DNA of 64,000 nt from Paraburkholderia tropica. Its GTDB lineage: Bacteria; Pseudomonadota; Gammaproteobacteria; Burkholderiales; Burkholderiaceae. Position numbers and translations under genes: made by a program. The stretch is from NCBI RefSeq assembly GCF_900109265.1, contig NZ_FNZM01000007.1, positions 248,001-312,000 on the forward strand, given 5' to 3'. Under the pieces are notes generated by a model. The model was not told where the DNA came from. It made no database searches and saw only the letters and a list, made by a program, of their open reading frames with translations. Below are positions 35,705-44,846 of this stretch, piece after piece (positions within the stretch are counted from its first letter, which is position 1; the number at the start of each line of letters is the position of its first letter).

Positions 35705-38482
35705 TCAGTCGGCCGGGCCGACGGGTGCGACAGGAACGGCGGGAGAGCGATCGGTTGACGCATCACTCGTGTGGCGCTGCCCAAAAACAAATGCGTCTGC
35801 GGGCGCTGCCTGCGCGTCGGCGATCGCGACATGCACACCTGCTGGGGTGCACTTCGCAGTCAGTGCGTCGAGCCAGAGCGACGCGAGACGCGGCAGGATG
35901 TGTTGCTCGATAAAGCCGATCAGTACGCGAGCGCCCGTCTCCTGCACGAGGCAGTGCGCCACGACGTATTCCACGACCGCATCGTCATAGGTGAGCGTGA
36001 TACCGTGAACGTCGGCCATACGACGCACCACGCGCTCGAGATGCAGCCGTACGATGCTCGCGAGTGAATCGTGGGCAAGCGGGCGGTAGGGCACGATCGT
36101 GACGCGTCCGAGAAACGCGGCCGGAAAGGTCTTGAGCAGTTCAGGCGCCAGCGCGTGGCGCAGCTGTTCCTGATCCGGCGCGAGCGAGGCATCGGCACAC
36201 AGACTGGCGGTGAGCTCCGACGCTGCATTGCTGGTAAGCAGGATCGTCGTATTGCGAAAATCGATGTAGCGACCGTCGCCGTCTTCCATGTACCCCTTGT
36301 CGAAAACCTGGAAGAACATCTCGTGCACGTCGTGGTGCGCCTTCTCGATCTCGTCGAGCAGAACTACCGAATACGGTCGACGGCGGACCGCCTCGGTGAG
36401 CACGCCGCCTTCGCCATAGCCGACGTAACCCGGCGGCGCGCCCTTGAGCCCGGAGACGGTGTGGGCCTCCTGGTACTCGCTCATGTTGATCACGATGGTG
36501 TTCTGCTCGCCGCCGTAGAGCGCTTCGGCCACAGCAAGCGCGGTCTCGGTCTTGCCGACGCCGGACGGCCCGGCGAGGAGGAAGACACCCAGCGGCTTCT
36601 TCGGATCGCTCAGGCCGGCGCGCGCGGTCTGCACCCGCTCGGCAATCTGGCGCAGCGCCTGCGTCTGACCGATCACGCGGGCCTGCAGCATGTCCGGAAG
36701 ATTGCGCACGGTGGCCAGTTCATCGGTCACCATCCGGCCGACCGGAATGCCCGTCCAGTCCGAGACGATTTCCGCGACAATTGCTTCGTCCACTTCGGGG
36801 AACACGAGCGGGAGTTCACCCTGCAGATCGCGCAGGGTGCTTTTGAGCGCCTGGAGGGTTTCGCGCGAGGGCGGAGCCTCAGGCGCCGGCACCTCGTGAA
36901 TCGTTCCGGCGCCCGACGCAATGGCCGAAGCGTCGATCGCGCCGCCGTGGGCAAGCACTGCGCCGCGGGCATCGACCAGAGCCTGCGCCGCCGCGCGCTG
37001 TGCGTGCCATCTCGCAGCGATGGCCGCTTCCTCGAGCGCAAGCGTATCAATTCGCGCCTGGATGCCCACCACGGCCGCCCCGGCGTCGAGCCCGATGCGT
37101 GCCTCCTGCGAGAGCAGATCCATTTCAACCTGCGCGGCTCTCAGGCGCTGACGCACATGGTCGAGCTCGCGCGGTACGGCGTGCTGGGAGAGCGCCACGC
37201 GCGCGCAAGCCGTGTCAAGCAGGCTGATTGCCTTGTCGGGGAGTTGGCGCGATGGAATGTAGCGATGCGAGAACAGGACCGCTGCGCGGATGGCTTCATC
37301 GCGCACGACGACGCCGTGATGGGAGGCAAACGCACCTGCGAGCGAGCGCACCATGTCGATGGCTGCAGCCTCCTGTGGCTCGGCCACCTGAAGCACCTGA
37401 AAGCGGCGCGTGAGTGCCGGGTCTTTCTCGATATGGCGCTTGTACTCGGACCACGTTGTCGCCCCGATCATGCGAATCCCGCCGCGCGCAAGGGCGGGCT
37501 TGAGCAAGTTCGCCGCGTCGCCGGTGCCAGCCTGACCGCCTGCACCCACAAGCGTGTGGAATTCGTCGACAAACAGAATGATGGGCGCGGGCGACTTGAT
37601 AGCCGCCTCAATGACGCCTTTCAGGCGCGACTCGAATTCGCCCTTCATGCTCGCGCCTGCGAGCAGGGCACCAACATCTAGCGTCATGAGCCGCACGCTA
37701 CTGAGTGCAGGGGGCACGTTGCCGTTTGCGATGGCAAGCGCAAGTCCCTCGACGACGGCTGTCTTGCCCACGCCGGCTTCACCGGTCAACAGGGGATTGT
37801 TCTGCCTGCGCCGCAACAGAATGTCGATGAGTGTGTGGTTTTCTGTTTCGCGACCGGTAACGGGATCGATCTCACCGGCACGCGCGCGCGCCGTGAGGTC
37901 GGAGCAATATTGCTCAAGAGGATTTGTCTTGCCTGAAGCGGAAATCGCCTGTGACGCTTCGCCGGGTGCGGCGCTGCCAAAGGCCTGATCGAGCGTTACG
38001 CTGTCGGCCGCCTCGGGCGAGTCGATCACCCAGGTACGAAACGTCTCCCCCGGATTGTCCGCGGGCAGACGGTTGAATTGCGGGGAGATCGAGGTGAGAT
38101 GCCGGCGCAGTTCGGGGGAGCCGGCAAGTGCTGCAAATAGCCAGGCACCGCGAATGCGTTGCTCGTTGAACTCAAGCGTGGCAAGCACCCATGCGCGCTC
38201 GACCGCGGCCTCGATCAGGGTAGACAGATCGATGGTGCTGGCACCGGCAGGCAGGACGGCAAGCATGCGTGCGATGTCGCGTTCAAGCGCATCGCGCTCG
38301 ATGCCGGCGTGGCGCACGATGCGATGCAGGTCGCTGTCAGGCAGCTGCAGCAGCTGATGCACCCAGTGGACGAGCTCCACGTACGGATTGCCTCGCAGCT
38401 TGCCGAACGAGGTGGCGGATTCGATGCTGCGAAAGAGGGTGGCCCCGAGCTTGCCGAATAACGCCTGGCGGGAAATCGTCAT
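35705..38482 (-). CDS. tssH: T6SS sheath-recycling AAA+ ATPase TssH (ClpV)
   Basis: 925 residues with an N-terminal Clp repeat domain (ALFGKLGATLFRSIESATSF, NPYVELVHWVHQLLQLPDS) and two AAA+ modules. The first has Walker A GEAGVGKTAVVEG and Walker B ILFVDEFHTL; the second has GPSGVGKTETALAV and VVLLDEIEKAH. It unfolds contracted sheath to recycle TssBC. It is the first gene of the minus-strand T6SS operon. The ATG lacks a clear ribosome site and is preceded, 11 bases upstream, by the T-run of a terminator-like hairpin. Confidence 0.96.
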   Translation of the reverse strand: MTISRQALFGKLGATLFRSIESATSFGKLRGNPYVELVHWVHQLLQLPDSDLHRIVRHAGIERDALERDIARMLAVLPAGASTIDLSTLIEAAVERAWVLATLEFNEQRIRGAWLFAALAGSPELRRHLTSISPQFNRLPADNPGETFRTWVIDSPEAADSVTLDQAFGSAAPGEASQAISASGKTNPLEQYCSDLTARARAGEIDPVTGRETENHTLIDILLRRRQNNPLLTGEAGVGKTAVVEGLALAIANGNVPPALSSVRLMTLDVGALLAGASMKGEFESRLKGVIEAAIKSPAPIILFVDEFHTLVGAGGQAGTGDAANLLKPALARGGIRMIGATTWSEYKRHIEKDPALTRRFQVLQVAEPQEAAAIDMVRSLAGAFASHHGVVVRDEAIRAAVLFSHRYIPSRQLPDKAISLLDTACARVALSQHAVPRELDHVRQRLRAAQVEMDLLSQEARIGLDAGAAVVGIQARIDTLALEEAAIAARWHAQRAAAQALVDARGAVLAHGGAIDASAIASGAGTIHEVPAPEAPPSRETLQALKSTLRDLQGELPLVFPEVDEAIVAEIVSDWTGIPVGRMVTDELATVRNLPDMLQARVIGQTQALRQIAERVQTARAGLSDPKKPLGVFLLAGPSGVGKTETALAVAEALYGGEQNTIVINMSEYQEAHTVSGLKGAPPGYVGYGEGGVLTEAVRRRPYSVVLLDEIEKAHHDVHEMFFQVFDKGYMEDGDGRYIDFRNTTILLTSNAASELTASLCADASLAPDQEQLRHALAPELLKTFPAAFLGRVTIVPYRPLAHDSLASIVRLHLERVVRRMADVHGITLTYDDAVVEYVVAHCLVQETGARVLIGFIEQHILPRLASLWLDALTAKCTPAGVHVAIADAQAAPADAFVFGQRHTSDASTDRSPAVPVAPVGPAD

Positions 38483-38493
38483 GAATTGTTCGC

Positions 38494-38529
38494 AAAAAAG
38501 ACCTGACCGAGCTGCGCCCCTGTCAGGTC
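38494..38529 (-). terminator. Terminator-like hairpin in the tssH leader
   Basis: On the minus strand an 8-bp perfect stem (gacctgac/gtcaggtc) with a 14-base loop is followed by six T residues, ending 11 bases before the tssH ATG. This is a canonical intrinsic-terminator shape placed in a 5' leader. It may act as an attenuator, or end transcription that enters from the divergent side. Confidence 0.7.
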
Positions 38530-39063
38530 GTCCCCGTTTGCTTCACCGATATCGGACTACGATACGTAGGAGCCGGTGAAGCTCTTATCGATCCAGAAAT
38601 GATTCGGAATGCGGGAGTGATGGAATTTAATATCCCGCATTCGTATTTAAATTATCATCTTCCTGACTTCAGTCGTTTTCATTATTGGCACGCGAACTCT
38701 GCGTCGTCAATGATGTAAAGATATTTTGATTTGCTGTGGAGCAATGTGAAGTGATCCGCGTGGATAGTATTCGCAAATCTCAATATTCAAGAATCCATCG
38801 CTTAATTTTCTATATCCAGCAAGCGATAAAAAACAACTGAATAGTAGTGATTGGTGAGTGAGAGTCGATGATGTTAAATTTGGGGTGAAAAGATTCCGAC
38901 GTTTGTCAGAATTGCGTGGCTGGCATGTAGGAAATATGTGATTTTCTTGTTAATAATTATTCGGCCAGCTAGGAAATCACGAAAACCTTGTCGAAAATAT
39001 ATAGCCAGATACTGGTGGCCCATGTCCTAATCGAGTTTCTCGGGGACGCTGTACACCGATTCA
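38530..39063. promoter_or_regulatory. AT-rich divergent intergenic region of the T6SS cluster
   Basis: About 530 bases separate tssH (leftward) and tagK (rightward). The stretch from about 38600 to 39000 is much richer in A and T than the genes around it, with many short runs of A or T (for example ttaatatcccgcattcg, caatattcaagaatcc). It holds no supported gene and should contain both operon promoters. No confident sigma-54 element of correct spacing was found. AT-richness suggests a target for H-NS-like silencing, by inference. Confidence 0.6.
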
Positions 39064-39822
39064 ATGCCGTCGAGATCTTATCTGTCCATTACACGTACAC
39101 ATCCACTACTCATGCGACTATCCAGCCTGTTTCGCAGGAGCAAGACTGCCCTCAGACGCGACGAATCTTTCGCCCGACTCGGGCAAGAAGTGCATACAAC
39201 GACATCGAATCGCGCAGGGGCTTCGATCCGATCACGTGTCGAGCCATCCGGGCGTGCGAAGCACACCACGATATTTGACATGTTTGGCCAGTCGGGGCAT
39301 GCGAATACGCGGGCGGAAGTGGCGAGCCGGCTCGGGAAGGATGAGTTGCTCGGCACGCTGTACGAACAGTATTGCGAGGCCGTGGTGTCGCCACAGGTGT
39401 TGTCTTCTTCGCAATGGCATATGCCGATGACGCGCGCGCAGGCCACCCACCGGTCGATATCGATTGTCCATGAAAGCGGGGCGTCCGGGCAGACGCATAA
39501 CTCCACGATCCAGGACTGGATTAATCCGGAGGCCGTGATGGGTTTGCTGGGTGATATCGATCTGCTCGAAGAGGCCTTTGGTCCCCTGCAAAAGGGCGGC
39601 CCCCCGGAACCCTTGAGGATTGATGGAGTGCCGGAAGTCCTCCTTCTTTTCGCGCCCCCCGAGTTGCAGAGTCAGGTCGGGAATCGGTGCGCATCGATAC
39701 CACCTGTGCTGGCCCAGCGAGAGCACCACACGCTATCGATCGACAGCCCGTTACCAGCACTTTCCTCGGTATCGGAAGACGCCCGACGAGACGCTCAAGT
39801 TACCAGAACGACGTCCGAATGA
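39064..39822 (+). CDS. tagK: T6SS-associated protein, TagK-like
   Basis: 252 residues from the first ATG; an ATG at 39112 (MRLSSLFRRSKT) is an alternative start. Recognisable parts are ASRLGKDELLGTLYEQYCE, SSQWHMPMTRAQATHRSIS and IQDWINPEAVMGLLGDID, which fit the TagK-type accessory proteins found in Burkholderia-type T6SS clusters. The function is unknown. Its stop overlaps the tagJ start (ATGA). It is the first gene of the plus-strand half-operon. Confidence 0.65.
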   Translation: MPSRSYLSITRTHPLLMRLSSLFRRSKTALRRDESFARLGQEVHTTTSNRAGASIRSRVEPSGRAKHTTIFDMFGQSGHANTRAEVASRLGKDELLGTLYEQYCEAVVSPQVLSSSQWHMPMTRAQATHRSISIVHESGASGQTHNSTIQDWINPEAVMGLLGDIDLLEEAFGPLQKGGPPEPLRIDGVPEVLLLFAPPELQSQVGNRCASIPPVLAQREHHTLSIDSPLPALSSVSEDARRDAQVTRTTSE

Positions 39823-40670
39823 GCCAATTTCAAGACACAACCGATCTCACACACCTGAGTGAACTGGGCGAGGTCACCGCCGACCAGCTGATTGCCCGCG
39901 TCGAGGTGCTGATCCGCAAGTCTCCCACTAACGCGGATCTGCGCTGGGCGCTCTTTCAGTGGCTCTGCATCGTGCAGTCTTGGGGTCGCGCCGTGCAGCA
40001 ACTACAGATCTATGCGCAGCTCAAGGGCACCGACCCACCCATGGTTCACGTCTACCGGGATCTGGTGCGTGCGGAGCGCCATCGCTCCAGTGTCCTCGCC
40101 GGCACGACACTGCCAGCGTTCGTGTTCGACGACGTTGAGCCGTGGATGCGCTCGCTGCTGGACGCACTCGCACTCGGGGCAAGGCAGGAGTGGAGCGCTT
40201 CGGATGATGCGCGCGGGAAGGCAATCGCGGCAGCTCCCCACATCGCTGGCCACAGCCGCGAGCATGCGTTTGAGTGGATTGCGGACAGCGATTCGCGCCT
40301 CGGGCCAGTGTGCGAAATCATCACGGCCGGGCGCTACCGCTGGATCTCGATGGCTGACATCAGCGCTTGGGACGTGATGCCGCCGGTGAGCCTGCTCGAC
40401 CTGATTTGGGCGCCGTGCGTGGTGACGCTCAAGGACGGCACACCCATGCACGGCTTTATGCCCGCGCGTTATCCCGACTCGGGCCGTTCCGCTGACCCGG
40501 GCACTTTCGGCTTGCTGCTTGGGCGCAGCACGCGCTGGGAGGAGAGCGGGCGCACGATGGTGCGTGCTTCAGGGCGCAAGACCTGGGTCACGAGCGCAGG
40601 CGACGCAAGCGTTTTCGAACTGGCGCATGCGACCTTCGGTGCGTCGGGCACCGTCGCGGGAGTGCACTGA
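39819..40670 (+). CDS. tagJ: T6SS accessory protein TagJ (ImpE/SciE family)
   Basis: 283 residues from the ATG overlapping the tagK stop. The ImpE-type layout is clear: LIARVEVLIRKSPTNADLRW (TPR-like start), FQWLCIVQSWGRAVQQLQIY, then CEIITAGRYRWISMADI, PPVSLLDLIWAPCVVTLKD and GFMPARYPDSG. TagJ proteins bind the sheath subunit TssB in systems of this class and modulate ClpV use. The stop overlaps the tssE start (TGATG). Confidence 0.9.
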   Translation: MSQFQDTTDLTHLSELGEVTADQLIARVEVLIRKSPTNADLRWALFQWLCIVQSWGRAVQQLQIYAQLKGTDPPMVHVYRDLVRAERHRSSVLAGTTLPAFVFDDVEPWMRSLLDALALGARQEWSASDDARGKAIAAAPHIAGHSREHAFEWIADSDSRLGPVCEIITAGRYRWISMADISAWDVMPPVSLLDLIWAPCVVTLKDGTPMHGFMPARYPDSGRSADPGTFGLLLGRSTRWEESGRTMVRASGRKTWVTSAGDASVFELAHATFGASGTVAGVH

Positions 40671-41215
40671 TGCGCTGCCCGCACAAACCAGGCGCCGCGG
40701 CGCTCACGCAAGCGCCGCGGCGCGCCGACAATCATCTGATGCCGACGTTGCTGGACCGGCTGCGCGACGACGCGCCAGACCGGCCTACCGAGGCGCCCTC
40801 GGAATACACCGTCACGCGCGCCCAGCTTCGCGAAATCATCCAGCGCGATCTGGCGTTTCTGCTCAATGCGACAAATCTCGGCAACCTGATCGACGAAAAG
40901 CGCTACAAGCACGCCGCGAAGTCGACGGCTAACTTCGGTGTTCCGCCACTCGCGGGCGCCTTCATGGCCACGCGCAAATGGTCCGACATCGAGAGCGCAG
41001 TGAAGACGGCGATCATCAATTTCGAGCCGCGTCTGATCGCGGACACGATCAAGGTGATTCCCGCTGCCGGCACGCAGGGCAAGACGCTGTACAACAGTCT
41101 CGCCTTCGAGATCCACGGCATGATCCGCATGGATCCGTACCCGCTCGAGTTCATGGTCCAAAGCTCGCTGGATCTGGAGACTAGCCGTCTGCACGCGGAC
41201 GCGCGCGCTCGCTAA
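40670..41215 (+). CDS. tssE: T6SS baseplate protein TssE (gp25-like)
   Basis: 181 residues; an internal ATG (MPTLLDRLRDD) is a possible start that would give a more usual length. The gp25-like core is visible: QLREIIQRDLAFLLNATNLG, VPPLAGAFMATRKWSDIESA, INFEPRLIADTIKVIP, SLAFEIHGMIRMDPYPLEF. TssE nucleates the sheath at the baseplate. Within the tagJ-tssE-tssF unit, 15 bases before tssF. Confidence 0.93.
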   Translation: MRCPHKPGAAALTQAPRRADNHLMPTLLDRLRDDAPDRPTEAPSEYTVTRAQLREIIQRDLAFLLNATNLGNLIDEKRYKHAAKSTANFGVPPLAGAFMATRKWSDIESAVKTAIINFEPRLIADTIKVIPAAGTQGKTLYNSLAFEIHGMIRMDPYPLEFMVQSSLDLETSRLHADARAR

Positions 41216-41230
41216 AAAGGAAAAAGAAGC

Positions 41231-43120
41231 ATGGACCCGCGGTTGCTCGAGTACTACAACAAAGAACTGATCTACATGCGCGAGCTGGCGAACGAATTCG
41301 CCCAGGCGCATCCGAAGATCGCGCGCCGCCTGGGCATGCAGGCTGGCGAGATGACCGATCCCTATGTCGAGCGGCTCATCGAGGGCTTCAGCTTCATGGC
41401 CGCACGCATGCAGATCAAGATCGACGCGGAGTTTCCCAGGTTCACTGGTCGCATGCTGGAAGTGGTGTACCCGAACTACGTGAGGCCCACACCGTCGATG
41501 GCGGTGGCGCGCTATTTCCCGGATCCGAAAAAGGGCAATCTGGGCGAAGGACTGACGATCGAACGTGGCGCGACGCTCATGAGCCGCATTCCACCGGGCG
41601 AAAATACGGCATGCGAATTTCGCACCAGTCAGGATGTCACGCTCTATCCGCTCGAGATTGTCAGCGCGCGGCTGACCGGCATCCCGCCTGACATCCCGAT
41701 GCTCGACCGCTATGTGCCGCCGCACGCCCAGGTGCGCAGCGCGCTGCGCCTGCGTTTGCGTGTCACCGAGGGGGAGAAGATTTCGGAGCTCGCGGGGCTG
41801 GACCGACTGCCCTTCTATTTGTCCGGCGACGAACAGGTGGCTTCACACCTCTTCGAGCTGTTGCACGCCGGCGGGGTCGCGACCATTACAGGCGAACCTG
41901 GCGCATTCGGCGATCAGGACCGGCCGTTTGCCGCTGTCACGCATAACGCGGTGGTGCACGAAGGGCTGGGCGTCAACGAGGGACTTCTGCCGCTGAACTG
42001 GTCGAAGTTTCACGGCCACAATCTCCTGCACGAATATTTCGCGTGCCCGAGCCGGTTCTATTTTTTCACGCTGACCGGGTTGCAGGAGGGACTGCGCAAA
42101 GCTCGTGGCCGTGAAGCGGAAATCGTCGTGTTGCTCAGCCAGTCGGGCGATCGCCTGGCCGGGCTGGTCGACGCCTCGCGCTTTGCCCTGTTCTGCACGC
42201 CCGTCATCAATCTCTTTCCACGCAAGATCGAACGCGTTGAGCTGAAGGAAGCAGCGACGGAATTTCACATGGTGCCCAAGCGGCTTGCGCCGCTGGACTA
42301 TGAAGTGTTCACCATCGACGCATTGCATGCGCAGGTGGGGGAGAAGTCGGCCAAGCTTGAGTTCCGGCCGCTCTACCAGACGCTGAACAACGACGAAGGC
42401 AATCACGGTCGATACTTCTGCCTGCGCCGCGAGCGCCGGCTGCTCTCCGATTCGGCGCGGCGCTACGGAACGCGAACGCCTTACATCGGCACCGAGGTGT
42501 TTGTCTCGCTCGTCGACCAGTTCGAGGCGCCGTACCACGAAGGCATGCGTTATCTCTCGATCGACGCCTGGCTGACCAATCGCGACCTGCCAAACCTGGT
42601 GCCGCGTGATGGTCTGGACGATCTGGAGCCACAGGAGAACACGCCGGTCGCGGGTATCGGCCTCATCCGGCCGCCCAGCACACCGCGTGCACCTTTTGCC
42701 GAGCGTGAAACGGCATGGCGCCTGATCCGGCAGCTGAACTTCAACTCCGTGCCGCTCGAAGACTCGGAGCATCGCCCCGGAGGACAGGGCCTGCGCGACA
42801 TGCTTCGACTCTTCATCAGTGGCGATGACACGACCCATCAACGCCAGGTGGAGGGCCTGCTTGGCGTGAAGACCCGGCCGGTCTCAAGAAAGCTGCCGGG
42901 CGCGGGTCCGCTGGTGTTCGGTCGCGGTACCGAATGCCAGTTGACGGTCGACGAGAGCGGATTTTCGGGCGGCAGTCCGTTCCTTTTCGGACTGATTCTT
43001 GAGCACTATCTGGCGCGCCACGTATCGATCAATTCGTTCACGCAGACGGAGCTGCAATCCATGCAGCGCGGACGCATCATGCGCTGGCCCGTGCGCATGG
43101 GCACGCGGGGCGTCGTATGA
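41231..43120 (+). CDS. tssF: T6SS baseplate protein TssF
   Basis: 629 residues, full length: LEYYNKELIYMRELANEFAQ, HPKIARRLGMQAGEMTDPYV, RMLEVVYPNYVRPTPSMAV, FFTLTGLQEGLRKARGREAE and, near the end, LARHVSINSFTQTELQSM. Two TssF and one TssG form a baseplate wedge. A good ribosome site (aaaaggaaaaag) precedes the ATG. The stop overlaps tssG (ATGA). It serves as the reference for recognising the tssF piece in the decayed locus at 22 kb. Confidence 0.96.
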   Translation: MDPRLLEYYNKELIYMRELANEFAQAHPKIARRLGMQAGEMTDPYVERLIEGFSFMAARMQIKIDAEFPRFTGRMLEVVYPNYVRPTPSMAVARYFPDPKKGNLGEGLTIERGATLMSRIPPGENTACEFRTSQDVTLYPLEIVSARLTGIPPDIPMLDRYVPPHAQVRSALRLRLRVTEGEKISELAGLDRLPFYLSGDEQVASHLFELLHAGGVATITGEPGAFGDQDRPFAAVTHNAVVHEGLGVNEGLLPLNWSKFHGHNLLHEYFACPSRFYFFTLTGLQEGLRKARGREAEIVVLLSQSGDRLAGLVDASRFALFCTPVINLFPRKIERVELKEAATEFHMVPKRLAPLDYEVFTIDALHAQVGEKSAKLEFRPLYQTLNNDEGNHGRYFCLRRERRLLSDSARRYGTRTPYIGTEVFVSLVDQFEAPYHEGMRYLSIDAWLTNRDLPNLVPRDGLDDLEPQENTPVAGIGLIRPPSTPRAPFAERETAWRLIRQLNFNSVPLEDSEHRPGGQGLRDMLRLFISGDDTTHQRQVEGLLGVKTRPVSRKLPGAGPLVFGRGTECQLTVDESGFSGGSPFLFGLILEHYLARHVSINSFTQTELQSMQRGRIMRWPVRMGTRGVV

Positions 43121-44262
43121 CCGATCGCGCTGTACAGGGCGCCTTGCTGCGCGACACGGGGCTGTCGCCAGAGATGCTCGAACAGATGCAGGCCGAACCG
43201 TGGCAGTTCGGCTTTCTGTCCCTGATGCGCCGCCTGGGCGCCAACCCCGATCTGGCTCCAATCGGTCTGGCGCAGCGCCCGCGTGCCGAGCCATTCCGGC
43301 TGGGCCAGCAGCCGAGTCTCACGTTCGCGCCGCGCGAGATCGCCTGCATCAGCGAGCGCGAAGGCCGCCTGCTGGTGCGTCTGTTCAGCCTGGGCATGCT
43401 CGGGCCAAACGGGGCGTTGCCGATCCACTTTACCGAAGTCGCGCGTGAGCGCGAAGAGAGCCGGCGCGACGCCACGCTCGTGCGCTTTCTGGACCTGTTC
43501 CACCACCGCTACCTCACCCTCTTTTATCGCGCCTGGGCGAGTGCGCAGGCGACCGCCGGGCTGGACCGACCGGGACCGGAGAACGAGCGATTTTCGTTCT
43601 ACATCGCGAGTCTCTACGGACAGGATCCGGTCGAGCTGTCGCAACGTGTGTTGCCCGCACACGCCCAGCTTGCGGCATCTCCGCATCTGGTGCGGGAGGC
43701 GCGCAATCCGGATGGGCTTCGCCAGACGCTCGAACACTACTTCGGTGTGCCGGTGGCTATCCATGAGTACGCGTTTCACTGGATCGAGGTGGATCCGGAT
43801 GACCTCAGCTATATGGCGCGGCCGGGCGACGCATCAACGATGGGCAGCGCGATGCTCGGTGAGCGTGTGCCCGACCGGCAGTACCGCTTCCGAATCGTCA
43901 TCGGACCGCTCGACATTGAGGAGTATCTGCGCTTCACGCCACGCGGAAGGGATCTGCCGAGACTGGTGGACTGGGTGCGTACTTTCGTCGGTTGCGAGTT
44001 CGACTGGGAGCTGGAACTGCGCATTCGTGCGCACAGCGCGCCGCCGGCGGTCATGTCGGGAGCCCAGCAACTGGGCTGGTCGACGTGGCTCGGCAACTCG
44101 CCCGATGAGCAGCCTGTGACCGGCATGAAGTTTGAACCCGAGCGCTATGTAGATCAGTTCGTGACAACGAATGTGGCGGACACGGGCAGCGACGGCACCA
44201 CCCGCCTCAAGGACGCGAGCTACTTCGAGACAACACCGTTGAAGGAACAAGATGGGGCATAA
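43117..44262 (+). CDS. tssG: T6SS baseplate protein TssG (main cluster)
   Basis: 381 residues: EQMQAEPWQFGFLSLMRRLG, PSLTFAPREIACISERE, FSLGMLGPNGALPIHFTEVA, FLDLFHHRYLTLFYRAWASA, and QQLGWSTWLGNSPDEQPVTG. Compared with the orphan copy at 15.7-16.7 kb, it has a longer C-terminal tail. The start overlaps the tssF stop by 4 bases, and its last 11 bases overlap the tssA' start. Intact. Confidence 0.96.
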   Translation: MTDRAVQGALLRDTGLSPEMLEQMQAEPWQFGFLSLMRRLGANPDLAPIGLAQRPRAEPFRLGQQPSLTFAPREIACISEREGRLLVRLFSLGMLGPNGALPIHFTEVAREREESRRDATLVRFLDLFHHRYLTLFYRAWASAQATAGLDRPGPENERFSFYIASLYGQDPVELSQRVLPAHAQLAASPHLVREARNPDGLRQTLEHYFGVPVAIHEYAFHWIEVDPDDLSYMARPGDASTMGSAMLGERVPDRQYRFRIVIGPLDIEEYLRFTPRGRDLPRLVDWVRTFVGCEFDWELELRIRAHSAPPAVMSGAQQLGWSTWLGNSPDEQPVTGMKFEPERYVDQFVTTNVADTGSDGTTRLKDASYFETTPLKEQDGA

Positions 44263-44812
44263 CAGAAAGCACAAGAGCGCGGCAGCGGAAAAACCAGCCC
44301 GCATTGAAGCGCCGCCGCACGATTGGCTCACGCCCGTCAGCGTTGACGCGCCATGTGGCCCCGACCTTGAGTACGACCCGGAATTCGTCGTGCTCGAAGC
44401 TCAGGTTGCTGCCAGGGGCGACGCGCAGTACGGGGACTTCGTCGGCTCGCCCGAACCGGTTAACTGGAGCGACGTGGAGCGCGACTGCCGGCGTCTCATG
44501 ATGCGTAGCAAGGACATGCGGCTCGCCGTGCTGTTCACGCGGTGCCGCACGCGCATGACGGGGGCGACGGGACTTGCCGAAGGACTGCAGCTGCTCACAG
44601 CGTGGCTTAACGGCCTGTACAAGACGGAACTGATTCATCGGCGCGCCCCGTGGAAAACGAAGGAATCCGTCGAACTGGCAACGCTGCAATGGGTGGCCTG
44701 GTTCAATCATCATCGACTGATGGAACCGCTCGGCTATATCCCGCCCGCTGAAGCTGAGGCAAACTACTACAGGCAACTCAGAAATACTGCGGATGCGCCT
44801 GCTTTAACTTAA
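44252..44812 (+). pseudogene. tssA: Truncated tssA fused to the end of an IS3 transposase
   Basis: Residues 1-119 are the ImpA/TssA N-terminal domain (DWLTPVSVDAPCGPDLEYDP, EPVNWSDVERDCRRLMMRS, LFTRCRTRMTGATGLAEGL, LLTAW). From about residue 120 the same open frame reads the C-terminus of an IS3-family OrfB (GLYKTELIHRRAPWKT, ESVELATLQWVAWFNHHRL, GYIPPAEAEANYYRQL). The TssA middle and C-terminal domains, needed for sheath priming and distal capping, are lost. A 186-residue hybrid could be made. Function as TssA is very unlikely. Confidence 0.88.
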
Positions 44813-44846
44813 ACCCAATAGCCTCCACGATTCCCGGCTCGGTTCA
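44609..44846 (+). mobile_element. IS3-family insertion sequence remnant (right end)
   Basis: The last 67 codons of an IS3 OrfB transposase, joined in frame to tssA, are followed after the TAA by an IS3-style right inverted repeat (gcctccacgattcccggctc then ggttca, 44821-44846). Only about 240 bases remain; the left end and orfA are missing. It looks like the scar of an IS-mediated deletion that removed the rest of tssA and whatever lay beyond. Confidence 0.85.

Noticed and set aside
38680-38720. Sigma-54-like element (tggcac ... ctgc) upstream of the T6SS genes
   Set aside because: The GG and GC pairs are spaced two bases too far apart for a sigma-54 promoter.
44252-44812. Calling the 186-codon frame a normal short TssA
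   Set aside because: The last third is an IS3 transposase end and is followed by an IS3-like inverted repeat; TssA proteins are also longer.
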